Of a stretch of DNA of 64,000 nucleotides, positions 36,789 to 47,903 are shown one piece after another. Numbering within the stretch: position 1 is the first letter of the stretch; each line of letters begins with the position of its first letter. A program made the translations under genes and the position numbers. The stretch comes from a bacterium (GTDB lineage Bacteria; Patescibacteriota; Minisyncoccia; Phycocordibacterales; Phycocordibacteraceae). The notes beneath the pieces are model-generated. The model was not told where the DNA came from, did not search any database, and saw only the letters and a program-made list of their open reading frames with translations. The DNA lies in the NCBI GenBank assembly GCA_030651285.1, contig JAUSCN010000004.1:1-64000 (forward strand). Direction: 5' to 3'.

Positions 36789-36856
36789 TACGGCCAGTTA
36801 GCTCTTAGATGCCGCCCAGACAATTCCGGGGATTCAATCTCACAAAAGGAGGTGCC

Positions 36857-36985
36857 ATGAAAAAGGTACTGAAGTCCGCGCGCGGTATTCTGTCACTCAT
36901 CACGCTCGTCATCATAGGCCTCACACTCTTGGCCTCAGCTGTCGCCAGTCACTCGATACAGCAGCGCACCCTTTCTCACCCCTAA
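36857..36985 (+). CDS. Putative 42-aa single-TM peptide
   Basis: MKKVLKSARGILSLITLVIIGLTLLASAVASHSIQQRTLSHP*; perfect SD AAAGGAGG. Confidence 0.6.
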   Translation: MKKVLKSARGILSLITLVIIGLTLLASAVASHSIQQRTLSHP

Positions 36986-37027
36986 CCCTTTTTGCGTTCC
37001 GCAAGAGGCCTTACTAGGAGGGTCGTT

Positions 37028-37153
37028 ATGGATATAGAAGACGATCAGGACGAGATCAATCCTCACCCCCTGAAAGAACAGCTCCGCCGGGCTGGCACCA
37101 CCAGTGACCACCCCGAAGACCTGTCTGAGATCGTCGAGCTCAGCACTGAGTGA
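37028..37153 (+). CDS. Putative 41-aa acidic peptide
   Basis: MDIEDDQDEINPHPLKEQLRRAGTTSDHPEDLSEIVELSTE*; SD TAGGAGGG; terminator downstream. Confidence 0.55.
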   Translation: MDIEDDQDEINPHPLKEQLRRAGTTSDHPEDLSEIVELSTE

Positions 37154-37173
37154 TCCGAAAAGAAGTTACAAAG

Positions 37174-37213
37174 AAAGGGCCGCATCGTATCCGACTGGAT
37201 AGTGCGGCCCTTT
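37174..37213 (+). terminator. Terminator of the small-ORF unit
   Basis: AAAGGGCCGCA ... TGCGGCCCTTT followed by TTCTTTC. Confidence 0.75.
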
Positions 37214-37227
37214 TTCTTTCTATATAT

Positions 37228-37400
37228 TAGAACCGGTCTCAAAAATAATGGCCTAGCGAGAGCCGGATTTTTCGAGCGAGAACCGCCGGCGCAGACTGAA
37301 GCGTATTGAGATACGCTGAAGGCGAGCCGTTGCGGTTCGCAGCCGAAAAATCCGGCTCGCAGCGGCCACGCGTTTCAAAAGGTTATTTTTGAGACCGGTT

Positions 37401-37403
<3 letters not shown>
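37228..37403. repeat. 176-bp extended imperfect palindrome with 21-bp perfect outer arms
   Basis: TAGAACCGGTCTCAAAAATAA (37228-37248) vs TTATTTTTGAGACCGGTTCTA (37383-37403); inner arms share GAGCCGGATTTTTCG / CGAAAAATCCGGCTC; tip GCGTAT-TGAG-ATACGC. Confidence 0.9.
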
Positions 37404-38630
<1,227 letters not shown>

Positions 38631-38653
38631 GCTGGAAATATGCTAGTGGTGTA

Positions 38654-40345
38654 CTAGTGACCGAACGCAGACATACGAGCGGCAAGCTTTGTACAGATCG
38701 CTTGCGCACCCGCAATCGCGGAAGCATCACCCGAACCTTCAGCTCTGCGTAAATTTCTTACTGACTCCTGATACGCCTCGCGGATAACCGCTTTTTCAAA
38801 GGCGCGCAAAAGCTCGTCTGCAGCATCCCCACTCGGACCCTCGCCAAACGTCTGTTCTGCATAGAACAAGGCTGATTCTGGGAGGGTTACAGTCGGCAGC
38901 TGCGGAACTTCAGTAATTCGACAATACTCCGACTTAATACGCTCTGCAAGGGGCGTATCCGGGTAGGCGTGGAGAACGGCAATAAGTTGTTCCGACCGCA
39001 ATTCCGAGGGTATGCGCGCTGGTGCCTTCTGACTCAAAGGGCGCGGAGCGGCACCTTCAGCGAAGGGCTGGGCTGGTAAGCGCCTGAGCGACTCTTTGAC
39101 CGCTTCGTTCGAGAGCCCAAGCACGCGCGCAGCCATCTGTACGAAATGATCTCGCTCCATCGGGCTCGGCATCGCCGCAATGAGTGGAAGCACTATGCCC
39201 TCAGCGGTGCGCAGTAAACGATGCGGATCGGTCTCGCGCTGAGCAAGCTCTCCAAGGAAAAATTCTACGATCGGCTTCGCGGCAGCGACGCGCTTTGCAA
39301 ATTCATTATGATCTTCACTGATGAGATCAGCCGGGTCTTTCCCCATCGGGAGCTGTGCGGCCTTCACGCGGAGGCCGGTGTGAAGCGCGAGTGCAGCCGA
39401 GCGCGCGGTCGCCTTGAGACCAGCCGAGTCGGCATCAAGCACGAGCATGAGGTTCTCGCTGTAGCGTTTCATGAGGCCGAGGTGCCGCTCCGTGAGCGCC
39501 GTACCCGAAAGAGCGATGGCGTTTTTGAAGCCCGCTTGATGCGCCAAGAGCACGTCCATCTGCCCCTCGACGAGCATAGTGTAGCCGCGCGTGCGTATTG
39601 CATCTTTCGCGACATCCATGCCAAAAAGAATTTCTGATTTATGAAAGAGATCTGTTTCCGGACTGTTGAGGTATTTCGCTAACTCATCAGCAGAAAGCGT
39701 TCGACCGGTAAACGCGACGACGCGCCCGACGGCGTCGCGAATCGGAAACATAAGCCGGTTACGGAAACGATCGTAGTAAGTGCCTGGCTTACCGTCTGCT
39801 TCTTTGATGAGTCCGGCGGCGAGAAGTTCCTGAGTAGTGAACCCTTCGGCAGTGAGCGACTCAAGAAGCATTCGCCACGCGTCAGGCGCGTAGCCGAGTC
39901 GCCACTCAGAAATACTTTCATCGGTAAGTCCACGCTTCTTTGCGTATGCTTCAGCAGCAGTACCTCGGAGCTGAGAGACATAGAACTGCTCCGCGCGCGC
40001 CATCGCGGCGCGCATCCTTTCTTGCTTCGATGCAGCCTCTTTGCTTGCACCAGCGCCCACATACTCGATCTGCACGCCAGCTTTATCAGCAAGAATTTTC
40101 ATCGCACCCTTGAAGTCAACTCCTTCTATTTTCTCTACAAATGAAAACGCGTCCCCGCCAAGCCCACAACCGAAGCAGTGCCAAGTACCGCGTTCGGGCG
40201 ACACGTGGAACGAAGGGGTTTTCTCCTTATGGAACGGGCACAGACCGCGAAGCGACCTCCCTGCTCTCGTGAGCTTCATATACGGCGCGAGCGCGTCCTG
40301 AATGCTCAATTTATTCTTGATTTCTTGAACCGTATCTCCTGCCAT
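38654..40345 (-). CDS. dnaG: DNA primase
   Basis: CHC2 zinc finger LCPFHKEKTPSFHVSPERGTWHCFGCGLGGD; toprim LVEGQMDVL, LVLDADSAGLKA. Start at second ATG (MAGDT), 7 nt after TAGAAT. Confidence 0.95.
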   Translation of the reverse strand: MAGDTVQEIKNKLSIQDALAPYMKLTRAGRSLRGLCPFHKEKTPSFHVSPERGTWHCFGCGLGGDAFSFVEKIEGVDFKGAMKILADKAGVQIEYVGAGASKEAASKQERMRAAMARAEQFYVSQLRGTAAEAYAKKRGLTDESISEWRLGYAPDAWRMLLESLTAEGFTTQELLAAGLIKEADGKPGTYYDRFRNRLMFPIRDAVGRVVAFTGRTLSADELAKYLNSPETDLFHKSEILFGMDVAKDAIRTRGYTMLVEGQMDVLLAHQAGFKNAIALSGTALTERHLGLMKRYSENLMLVLDADSAGLKATARSAALALHTGLRVKAAQLPMGKDPADLISEDHNEFAKRVAAAKPIVEFFLGELAQRETDPHRLLRTAEGIVLPLIAAMPSPMERDHFVQMAARVLGLSNEAVKESLRRLPAQPFAEGAAPRPLSQKAPARIPSELRSEQLIAVLHAYPDTPLAERIKSEYCRITEVPQLPTVTLPESALFYAEQTFGEGPSGDAADELLRAFEKAVIREAYQESVRNLRRAEGSGDASAIAGAQAICTKLAARMSAFGH

Positions 40346-40435
40346 TTCCTCCATTCTACAGGTATTTCATGAACTTGACGCAAATAGTCGCCGGTGCCAC
40401 CATATGCCTAATTCAACCCCCACGGACGACCTCTC

Positions 40436-40582
40436 ATGATTCTTGGCGCGCTTTTCTTTCATATGTTCGGTGATACTGGCATAGCGAGCAGAGACGTCAT
40501 ATTCTTGGTATCTATTCTGATCTCGATCACCGCTGGAGGACTCACCTGGTGGTACATACGCAAGCGCCGCGCGAAACAATAG
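40436..40582 (+). CDS. Putative 48-aa single-TM protein
   Basis: MILGALFFHMFGDTGIASRDVIFLVSILISITAGGLTWWYIRKRRAKQ*; bidirectional terminator directly downstream. Confidence 0.45.
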   Translation: MILGALFFHMFGDTGIASRDVIFLVSILISITAGGLTWWYIRKRRAKQ

Positions 40583-40590
40583 TCGCCACA

Positions 40591-40630
40591 AAAACAAAAC
40601 ACCGCAGGAATTCCTGCGGTGTTTTGTTTT
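40591..40630. terminator. Bidirectional terminator, 40-bp perfect palindrome
   Basis: AAAACAAAACACCGCAGGAATTCCTGCGGTGTTTTGTTTT. Confidence 0.88.
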
Positions 40631-40646
40631 CTTTACGTTACAAAAC

Positions 40647-43600
40647 CTAGAACGAGCGAGGCGTACGCGGAGCAAAGCTCGTCGTGCGCGTCGACGACGC
40701 TGGTGCCGATGCTGCGCGATCAGCCTGAAGCTTTGCAATGACTGCGTGCTTCTTGCTGCCTGCGAAACCAGTACCAGACGGGATGAGGCGGCCGAGAATC
40801 ACGTTCTCCTTGAGACCACGAAGGCGGTCCACCGAGCCACGAAGCGCTGCGTTGATGAGGATCTTCGTCGTCTGCTCGAAGGATGCTGCCGAGAGGAACG
40901 AGCGGCGTGAGAGCGCGCTCTCCTTGATACCGAGCACGATTTCGCGTGCTGCAGGAACAAGCTTGTTTGCTGCTTCCATCTCTTTCACTGCCTTCGCAAA
41001 CTCCCAGTCTTCGACAACGTCGCCGACCGAGTATTCGGTGTCTCCAGATTCGGTGATCTTCACACGCGAGAACATCTGCTTCACGACGACTTCGAGGTGC
41101 TTACGCGAAACCGGCGCCCCCTGAAGCTCGTAGATCTTCGATGCCTCAGTAATGATGTATTCCTGCACCAGTGCACGACCCGCGTACTCGAAGAGATCGT
41201 CGAGATCGGCGGAACCGTCAGTAAGAATCTGACCTCGCATTACAGCATCACCTTCCTTCACGAGCGGAACGCGAGGATACGGAGCGAGATATTCATATGC
41301 TGAGCCATCTTTCTTGCCCTGACCTGCCTGTGGTGCGATGACAATGATCTTTTCGCGACCGGCATCCTTGATCTCTGAGACCATGCCATCTGACTTCGAG
41401 ATGACGGCTGGATTCTTCGGTGAGCGCTTTTCAAACACTTCTTCCACGCGAGGAAGACCGCTCGTAATGTCTCCGCCGACCGAGGCCACACCGCCGGCAT
41501 GGAAGGTACGCATCGTGAGCTGGGTTCCCGGCTCACCGATAGCTTGAGCGGCGACTGTACCGACTGCTTCACCAAGATCAACAATCTCGTGAGTCGTGAG
41601 GTCCATACCGTAGCAAGTCTGACACACGCCATACCGCGTTTCGCACGACATCGGTGAGCGCGCTACGACCGTAGCGACCGAAGAAGCATTGATCACATCA
41701 GCATCTCCTGCTGAAAGGTACTGACCCTTCTTGAAGATTGCCTTGCCATCATCGCCCTTCACATCTTCTGCAATCACGCGACCGCGAAGCGCTTCTGCGT
41801 AGTTGATCTGGATGCCTGAGGCACTGACACGATTGATCTTCACACCGCGATCTGTACCGCAGTCTTTCTCGGTCACAATGGAGTCCTGAGCGACGTCGAA
41901 GAGACGGCGTGTGAGGTATCCAGCTTTTGCCGTACCGAGTGCGGTGTCAGTGAGACCCTTGCGAGCACCGTGCGTCGACATGAAGTATTCGATCGGGTTC
42001 AAGCCCTCGATCATCGACGAAATAATCGGCACCTCGATCGTCACGCCGGCAGTGTTCTGAATGAGACCCTTCATACCGGCCATCTGCGTCAGGTTGCCGA
42101 GCGTACCGCGAGCTCCTGAACGTACCATGTCGGCGACCGAACCCATCGGATTCAATTCCAAAGCGATCTGCTCCTCGACTGCCTGCTTCGTTCCCTGCCA
42201 GATCTCGATAGCCATGCGGCGCTTCTCTTCTGCGGAGAGGAGACCGTTTCGGTAATCCTCTTCGATCTTCGCGACCTTAGCAGCCGCCTCATCGATGATG
42301 CGCGTCTTCTGCTTCGGTACGGAGACATCGTCGATTGCCCATGACACACCCGAGCGTGTCGCATAGTCGAAGCCGAATCGCTTCACCTTGTTCACGATGT
42401 TTGGCACCGCGTCGATGCCATAGCGCGAAATACAATCTGTAACGATGCGAGCGAGCACCTTCTTAGTGATGGTCTCGTTCACGAACGGATAGTCCGCAGG
42501 AAGAACGGTATTGAAGAGGAGACGGCCGACGGTCGTCTCAAATGTGTGACCATCGAATGCTGCGTACTTCTCCTTACCGGTGACCGGCAAGACATTGATC
42601 TTCGCGCGCAGGTCGATCGCATCGTATTCGGATGCGAGGATCGCAGCGTTCGGAGACGCGAAGTATTCGCCCTCGCCCTTCACCTTCTCGACAGGCTTCG
42701 TGAGCCAGTAGACTCCGAGCACGATATCGAGCGGCTTGCCCGTGAGCACGATCATTTCGCCTGAGCCCGGCTTCAAAATGTTCTTGTTGGCGCTCATGAT
42801 GTTCTTCGCCTCCCACTGCGCCTCTTCTGAAAGAGGCACGTGTACGGCCATCTGGTCTCCGTCGAAGTCAGCATTGAATGCGTTACAAACGAGCGGGTGA
42901 AGCTGGATAGCATCGCCTTCGATAAGTCGCGGACGGAATGCCTGGATACCCTGGCGGTGAAGCGTCGGAGCACGGTTCAAGAGCACATACTTGCCCTTGA
43001 TCGCCTCTTCGAGGAGCTCCCACACTTCAGCGACACCGTCTTCAATGAGACGTCCTGCACCGCGAATGTTGAACGCGAGCTCGCGTTCAAGAAGTCCGGC
43101 AATAACGAACGGACGGAACAGTTCGAGTGCCATGTGCTTCGGAAGACCGCACTCATCGAGTTCGAGGTCTGGACCGACGACGATCACGGAGCGGCCAGAG
43201 TAGTCGACGCGCTTACCGAGAAGGTTCTGACGGAAGTAGCCCTGCTTGCCCTTGAGGTAGTCTGCGAGCGACTTGAGCGGACGGCGCTGCGCCATCGTCA
43301 TCGCACCTGCAGCTGCGCCACTCTTCCTGATCGAGTTGTCGAGGAGTGCATCAACTGCTTCCTGGAGGATGCGCTTCTCGTTGCGCAGGATCACTTCCGG
43401 AGCGTGAATGTCGATAAGCTTCTTTAAACGATTATTGCGGTTGATGACACGGCGATAAAGGTCGTTTACGTCGGACGTCGCATGGCGACCGCCTTCGAGC
43501 GCGACCATCGGGCGAAGTGCCGGAGGAATAACCGGAATGCGCGTGAGGAAGAGCCACTCAGGGCGTGTGCCTGATGCAATGAGGCCAGCGATGAGTGAGA

Positions 43601-44375
43601 GACGCTTTGCGAGCTTTTCGCGCTCAGCTGCGCCTGCAGTCTTGTAGCGCTCCGTGAGCGTCCTTTCGACTTCCTTGAGATCCATCTTGCAGAAGATGTC
43701 GTAGATAGCCTCTGCGCCGATGCGTGCCTCGAAGAGACCCCCATACTTCACTGAGAAACGGTGGTATTCGAGCTCATCGAGAATCTTACCGACGACAATA
43801 CCGTCAATCTCGCTCTTCGTAGCTGTCATCTTCTCCTTGAGAGCATCGCGTTCCTTTTCTTTTTCAAGCGACTTGTATTTTGACTTGTATTCGCTCTCGA
43901 GCTCGGCAAGGAGGCGTCGCTTCTCGTCTTCTACGACTTTCGTGATGATATAGCCGGCGAAGTACACGACTTTCTCAATGTCCGTAGCAGACACACCAAG
44001 GAGGAGTGCCATGCGGGACGGAACTGAGCGAAGGAACCAGATATGTGCGACTGGTGTGCAGAGCTCGATGTGGCCCATGCGCTCGCGCCGAACAATCGAG
44101 CGTGTGATCTCGACACCGCACTTATCGCAGACGATGCCCTTGTAGCGGATGCCCTTGTACTTGCCGCAGTAACACTCGTAATCCTTTTCAGGACCAAAGA
44201 TCTTTTCATCGAAAAGACCATGCTTTTCGCTGCGCTGTGTGCGGTAGTTGATCGTTTCAGGTTTCGTAACCTCACCTGAAGACCACGCGAGGATGCGCTC
44301 CGGAGATGCGAGCGCGAGGCGCAGGCCGTTCCAGGTGTCGCGCGATGGGGTCATTTTTCGGGAAGTGAATGCCAT
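40647..44375 (-). CDS. rpoC: DNA-directed RNA polymerase subunit beta-prime
   Basis: NADFDGDQMAVH, RAPTLHRQGIQAF, GEPGTQLTMRTFHAGG. Confidence 0.98.
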   Translation of the reverse strand: MAFTSRKMTPSRDTWNGLRLALASPERILAWSSGEVTKPETINYRTQRSEKHGLFDEKIFGPEKDYECYCGKYKGIRYKGIVCDKCGVEITRSIVRRERMGHIELCTPVAHIWFLRSVPSRMALLLGVSATDIEKVVYFAGYIITKVVEDEKRRLLAELESEYKSKYKSLEKEKERDALKEKMTATKSEIDGIVVGKILDELEYHRFSVKYGGLFEARIGAEAIYDIFCKMDLKEVERTLTERYKTAGAAEREKLAKRLSLIAGLIASGTRPEWLFLTRIPVIPPALRPMVALEGGRHATSDVNDLYRRVINRNNRLKKLIDIHAPEVILRNEKRILQEAVDALLDNSIRKSGAAAGAMTMAQRRPLKSLADYLKGKQGYFRQNLLGKRVDYSGRSVIVVGPDLELDECGLPKHMALELFRPFVIAGLLERELAFNIRGAGRLIEDGVAEVWELLEEAIKGKYVLLNRAPTLHRQGIQAFRPRLIEGDAIQLHPLVCNAFNADFDGDQMAVHVPLSEEAQWEAKNIMSANKNILKPGSGEMIVLTGKPLDIVLGVYWLTKPVEKVKGEGEYFASPNAAILASEYDAIDLRAKINVLPVTGKEKYAAFDGHTFETTVGRLLFNTVLPADYPFVNETITKKVLARIVTDCISRYGIDAVPNIVNKVKRFGFDYATRSGVSWAIDDVSVPKQKTRIIDEAAAKVAKIEEDYRNGLLSAEEKRRMAIEIWQGTKQAVEEQIALELNPMGSVADMVRSGARGTLGNLTQMAGMKGLIQNTAGVTIEVPIISSMIEGLNPIEYFMSTHGARKGLTDTALGTAKAGYLTRRLFDVAQDSIVTEKDCGTDRGVKINRVSASGIQINYAEALRGRVIAEDVKGDDGKAIFKKGQYLSAGDADVINASSVATVVARSPMSCETRYGVCQTCYGMDLTTHEIVDLGEAVGTVAAQAIGEPGTQLTMRTFHAGGVASVGGDITSGLPRVEEVFEKRSPKNPAVISKSDGMVSEIKDAGREKIIVIAPQAGQGKKDGSAYEYLAPYPRVPLVKEGDAVMRGQILTDGSADLDDLFEYAGRALVQEYIITEASKIYELQGAPVSRKHLEVVVKQMFSRVKITESGDTEYSVGDVVEDWEFAKAVKEMEAANKLVPAAREIVLGIKESALSRRSFLSAASFEQTTKILINAALRGSVDRLRGLKENVILGRLIPSGTGFAGSKKHAVIAKLQADRAASAPASSTRTTSFAPRTPRSF

Positions 44376-44411
44376 AGTAGTAAATGATGGTGTAAGTAAT
44401 CAGGATTCGAT

Positions 44412-47400
44412 TCACTCGTTATCCGAAATCGGCGGCAGGTTAAGCGGCTCGACATCGAGCGCAAGACCGCGGATCTGATTGGTAAGCACTGCGAAGGATG
44501 CCGGCGTGCCTGAATGGCTGATAGCCTCGCCCTTCACGATCGCATCGAAGGCTGCTGAGCGGCCCTGGATGTCGTCCGACTTGATAGTGAGCATCTCGCG
44601 GAGCGTATATGCAGCGCCGTAACCGAGAAGTGCCCATACTTCCATTTCGCCGAAACGCTGACCTCCGTTCTGCGCCTTGCCGCCAAGAGGCTGCTGCGTG
44701 ATGAGGCTGTATGGACCAATGGAGCGCATATGGATCTTGTCCTCCACCATGTGATGCAGCTTGAGGATGTACATGTACCCGACTGCGATCGTCTGAGCGA
44801 ATGCATCGCCTGTGCGACCGTCGAAGAGCTGCATCTTGCCATCGGCAGAGAATCCAGCGTCAACGAGTTCCTTGCGGATTTCATCTGGCGTCGCGCCAGA
44901 GAATGGCGGAACGACAGCCTGGTAGCCGAGCGTATTCGCCGCAAGACCGAGATGCATCTCGAGGATCTGTCCCAAGTTCATACGGGACGGAACGCCGAGC
45001 GGAGTGAGGATAAGGTCGACAGGATTTCCATCCTTGTCGTACGGCATGTCAGCAACCGGAAGCACGCGGCTGATGACTCCTTTGTTTCCGTGGCGACCGG
45101 AGAGCTTGTCTCCAACGCTCACGTTACGAACCTGTGCGACCGTGACGACAATCTTCTTGAAGATGCCGCTTTCGAGCTGGTCCCCCTTCTCGCGTGAGAA
45201 GACGCGAACACCAATGACGCGACCGCGCTTTCCGCCCTCCATACGGAGCGACGTATCTTTCACGTCCTTCGCCTTGTCGCCGAAGATACTGCGGAGAAGA
45301 CGCTCTTCCGGCGTGAGCTGCGTCTCACCCTTCGGCGTGACCTTACCTACAAGAATGTCGCCTGGGCGCACTTCTGCACCGATGCGGATGACACCTTCCT
45401 CGTCGAGATTCTTGAGACGGAGTTCGCCGACGTTCGGAATGTCATGCGTCGTCGTCTCGGGACCGAGCTTCGTGTCGCGCACCACACACTCGAAGTCTTC
45501 GATGTGCACTGTAGTAAATTTCGCTTCCTGCACGAGACGCTCGGAGATGATGATGGCGTCTTCGTAGTTGGCACCATTCCAGCTCATGAACGCAACACGG
45601 ACGTTCTGACCGAGTGCCAGCTGGCCCTGGTCGGTCGATGAGTTGTCTGCGAGCACGTCGCCCTTCTTCACCTTTGCACCAAGCGCGACTGACGGACGCT
45701 GCATGAATGCAGAATTCTGGTTGGTCTGCGTGAGACCCTGGAGACGGTACTCCTTCGATGCGCCGGAGGAACTCTTCACGATGATCTTACGAGCATCGAC
45801 GTGCGTGACCTCTCCTGCTTCCTGAGCAAGTACGAGACGTCCCGTGCTCTTTGCTGCATGAGACTCGATGCCGGTAGCAACAAGCGGAGCCTCAGGGATG
45901 AGGACCGGCGTTGCCTGCTTCTGCATGTTCGAACCCATCAATGCGCGGTTCGCATCGTCGTGATCGACGAACGGGATCATCGACGTAGCGATGGAGAACA
46001 TTTGGAATGTCGATGCGTCCATGAGCGTGATGTTTTCGCGCGGGACGATGACTGGCTCACCTTTATGACGAGCTTCAACAAGGTCTGTAGCGATGCGGCT
46101 GTTTGCATCGAGCTTCGTAGCACCATGTGCGACGACCTCCTGCTCTTCATCGAGTGCGTTCATGTAGACGACTTCTTCAGTCACCTTTCCGTTCTTCACG
46201 CGGACATACGGAGTCTCGATGACACCGAAGTCATTGGTCTTTGCATGGGTTGCCATGTGCAAGATAAGACCGATGTTCTGACCTTCCGGCGTATGAATCG
46301 GGCACAGGCGTCCGTAGTGAGACGGATGCACGTCGCGCACCTCGAAGCCAGCGCGCTCACGAGTGAGACCGCCAGGACCGAGCGCTGAGAGTGTGCGCAT
46401 GTTCTCAAGCTCAGCAAGAATGTTCTGCTGATCCATGAACTGCGAAAGCTGGTTTGCCGTGAAGAACTCGTGCACAGCTGCATGGAATGGGCGCGGGTTG
46501 ACGAGCGCCATAGGAAGCGCAGTCTCAGTCGGCGTCGTGGACATGCGGTCCTGGATGTTGCGCTTCATGCGACTCATGCCGACGCGCATGCGAGCCTGGA
46601 GGAGTTCGCCGACGAAACGAACGCGGCGGAAACCAAGATGATCGATGTCATCTGTCTGAGCATCTGGATCAGCATTCAACTTCGTGATTTCGGAGACGAT
46701 GCGGACAAAATCAGCGAGACCGAGCGTACGCTTCTCAAGCGCCTTATCGGTTACCGGAAGACCGAAACGAGCGTTGAGACGGTTGCGGCCGACTTTTCCG
46801 AGGTCATAGCGCTCGCTCGAGAAGAGCGACTGCACGAAGTTCTTCGCGTTTTCTGGTGTGGCGAGATCGCCATCGCGCATGCGGCGGTGAATCTCAATGT
46901 ATGCCTCCTCGATTGACTTCGCTTCGTCGTGCGCGAGAGTAGCCTGAATAGCCGCCTTGGCGAGCGGATCCTTCTCGAAATGTTTCAAGACTGCATCACC
47001 CATACCTCCGCCGAAGACAGCGAGGAGCTCAGTGATCGGGAATTTGCGCTTACGGTCGATCTTCACAAAGATCGCACCATCTGCTTCTGAATCGAATTCG
47101 ATCCATACGCCGCGAAGCGGGATGATCTTCGCACCGAAGAACGCCTTGCCACGGATAAGCTCGGAAACGAAGAATGCGCCAAACGAGCGCGCGAGCTGTG
47201 GGACAATAGCGCGCTCAACACCCGACACGATGAACGAGCCGTGCGGCGTCATGATAGGCACATCAGTGAGAAAAATTTCCTGAGACTTCTCGGAGCCGAG
47301 AGTCTTATTGGTCAGTTTGACGGTAGCGCGTACCGGAGCTTCATACGTGCGCATATTCTCGCGCGCGAAATCCACATCGTACTTTGGTTCACCCACTTCG

Positions 47401-47591
47401 AAGCTTTCAAACTCGAGTTCGAACTTCTTGCCCGAATAGTCAGTAATCGGAGAGAATTCTCTAAAAAGTTCGGCGAGGCCATCTTTCAGAAGCCAATCGA
47501 ACGAGCTGCGCTGGTGCCCGACCAGGTCCGGGAACGCGACTCGTGGCGCTCGATATGCACCGAAGGTCTTTTGGATGATTTTCTTTTGCAT
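44412..47591 (-). CDS. rpoB: DNA-directed RNA polymerase subunit beta
   Basis: VHPSHYGRLCPIHTPEGQNIGLI, GDKLSGRHGNKGVISR, QPLGGKAQNGGQRFGEMEVWAL. Start at MQKKIIQKTFG. Confidence 0.98.
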   Translation of the reverse strand: MQKKIIQKTFGAYRAPRVAFPDLVGHQRSSFDWLLKDGLAELFREFSPITDYSGKKFELEFESFEVGEPKYDVDFARENMRTYEAPVRATVKLTNKTLGSEKSQEIFLTDVPIMTPHGSFIVSGVERAIVPQLARSFGAFFVSELIRGKAFFGAKIIPLRGVWIEFDSEADGAIFVKIDRKRKFPITELLAVFGGGMGDAVLKHFEKDPLAKAAIQATLAHDEAKSIEEAYIEIHRRMRDGDLATPENAKNFVQSLFSSERYDLGKVGRNRLNARFGLPVTDKALEKRTLGLADFVRIVSEITKLNADPDAQTDDIDHLGFRRVRFVGELLQARMRVGMSRMKRNIQDRMSTTPTETALPMALVNPRPFHAAVHEFFTANQLSQFMDQQNILAELENMRTLSALGPGGLTRERAGFEVRDVHPSHYGRLCPIHTPEGQNIGLILHMATHAKTNDFGVIETPYVRVKNGKVTEEVVYMNALDEEQEVVAHGATKLDANSRIATDLVEARHKGEPVIVPRENITLMDASTFQMFSIATSMIPFVDHDDANRALMGSNMQKQATPVLIPEAPLVATGIESHAAKSTGRLVLAQEAGEVTHVDARKIIVKSSSGASKEYRLQGLTQTNQNSAFMQRPSVALGAKVKKGDVLADNSSTDQGQLALGQNVRVAFMSWNGANYEDAIIISERLVQEAKFTTVHIEDFECVVRDTKLGPETTTHDIPNVGELRLKNLDEEGVIRIGAEVRPGDILVGKVTPKGETQLTPEERLLRSIFGDKAKDVKDTSLRMEGGKRGRVIGVRVFSREKGDQLESGIFKKIVVTVAQVRNVSVGDKLSGRHGNKGVISRVLPVADMPYDKDGNPVDLILTPLGVPSRMNLGQILEMHLGLAANTLGYQAVVPPFSGATPDEIRKELVDAGFSADGKMQLFDGRTGDAFAQTIAVGYMYILKLHHMVEDKIHMRSIGPYSLITQQPLGGKAQNGGQRFGEMEVWALLGYGAAYTLREMLTIKSDDIQGRSAAFDAIVKGEAISHSGTPASFAVLTNQIRGLALDVEPLNLPPISDNE

Positions 47592-47864
47592 GAGTAATAG
47601 AGAAGATATATAAGCAAAGCTTTCTACCATCGCTTACCTCGGACACATGCATAAGTACATGCGTTGTCCTCGGCTCGCTTGTCAGTAAACGCAAACGCAC
47701 GGAAATAAATCCGCTTTCGCTTTTGCGTTGTATTTTGTTCCCGTATAAAGCGCCCCGCCCCGTACTCGCCAGCCCTCCGTTACTCACTCGTATCTTGTGC
47801 CCATAAGATAGCAACAAGCCCTTATCTGCGCAAGGCCTTAATCAACAATAAGAGTATACAAAAA

Positions 47865-47890
47865 CCCCCTTTGCGCTCACGCAAAGGGGG
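47865..47890 (-). terminator. Rho-independent terminator
   Basis: CCCCCTTTGC-GCTCAC-GCAAAGGGGG; on minus strand followed by TTTTTG. Confidence 0.75.
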
Positions 47891-47903
47891 CTGAATTCGT
47901 CCT

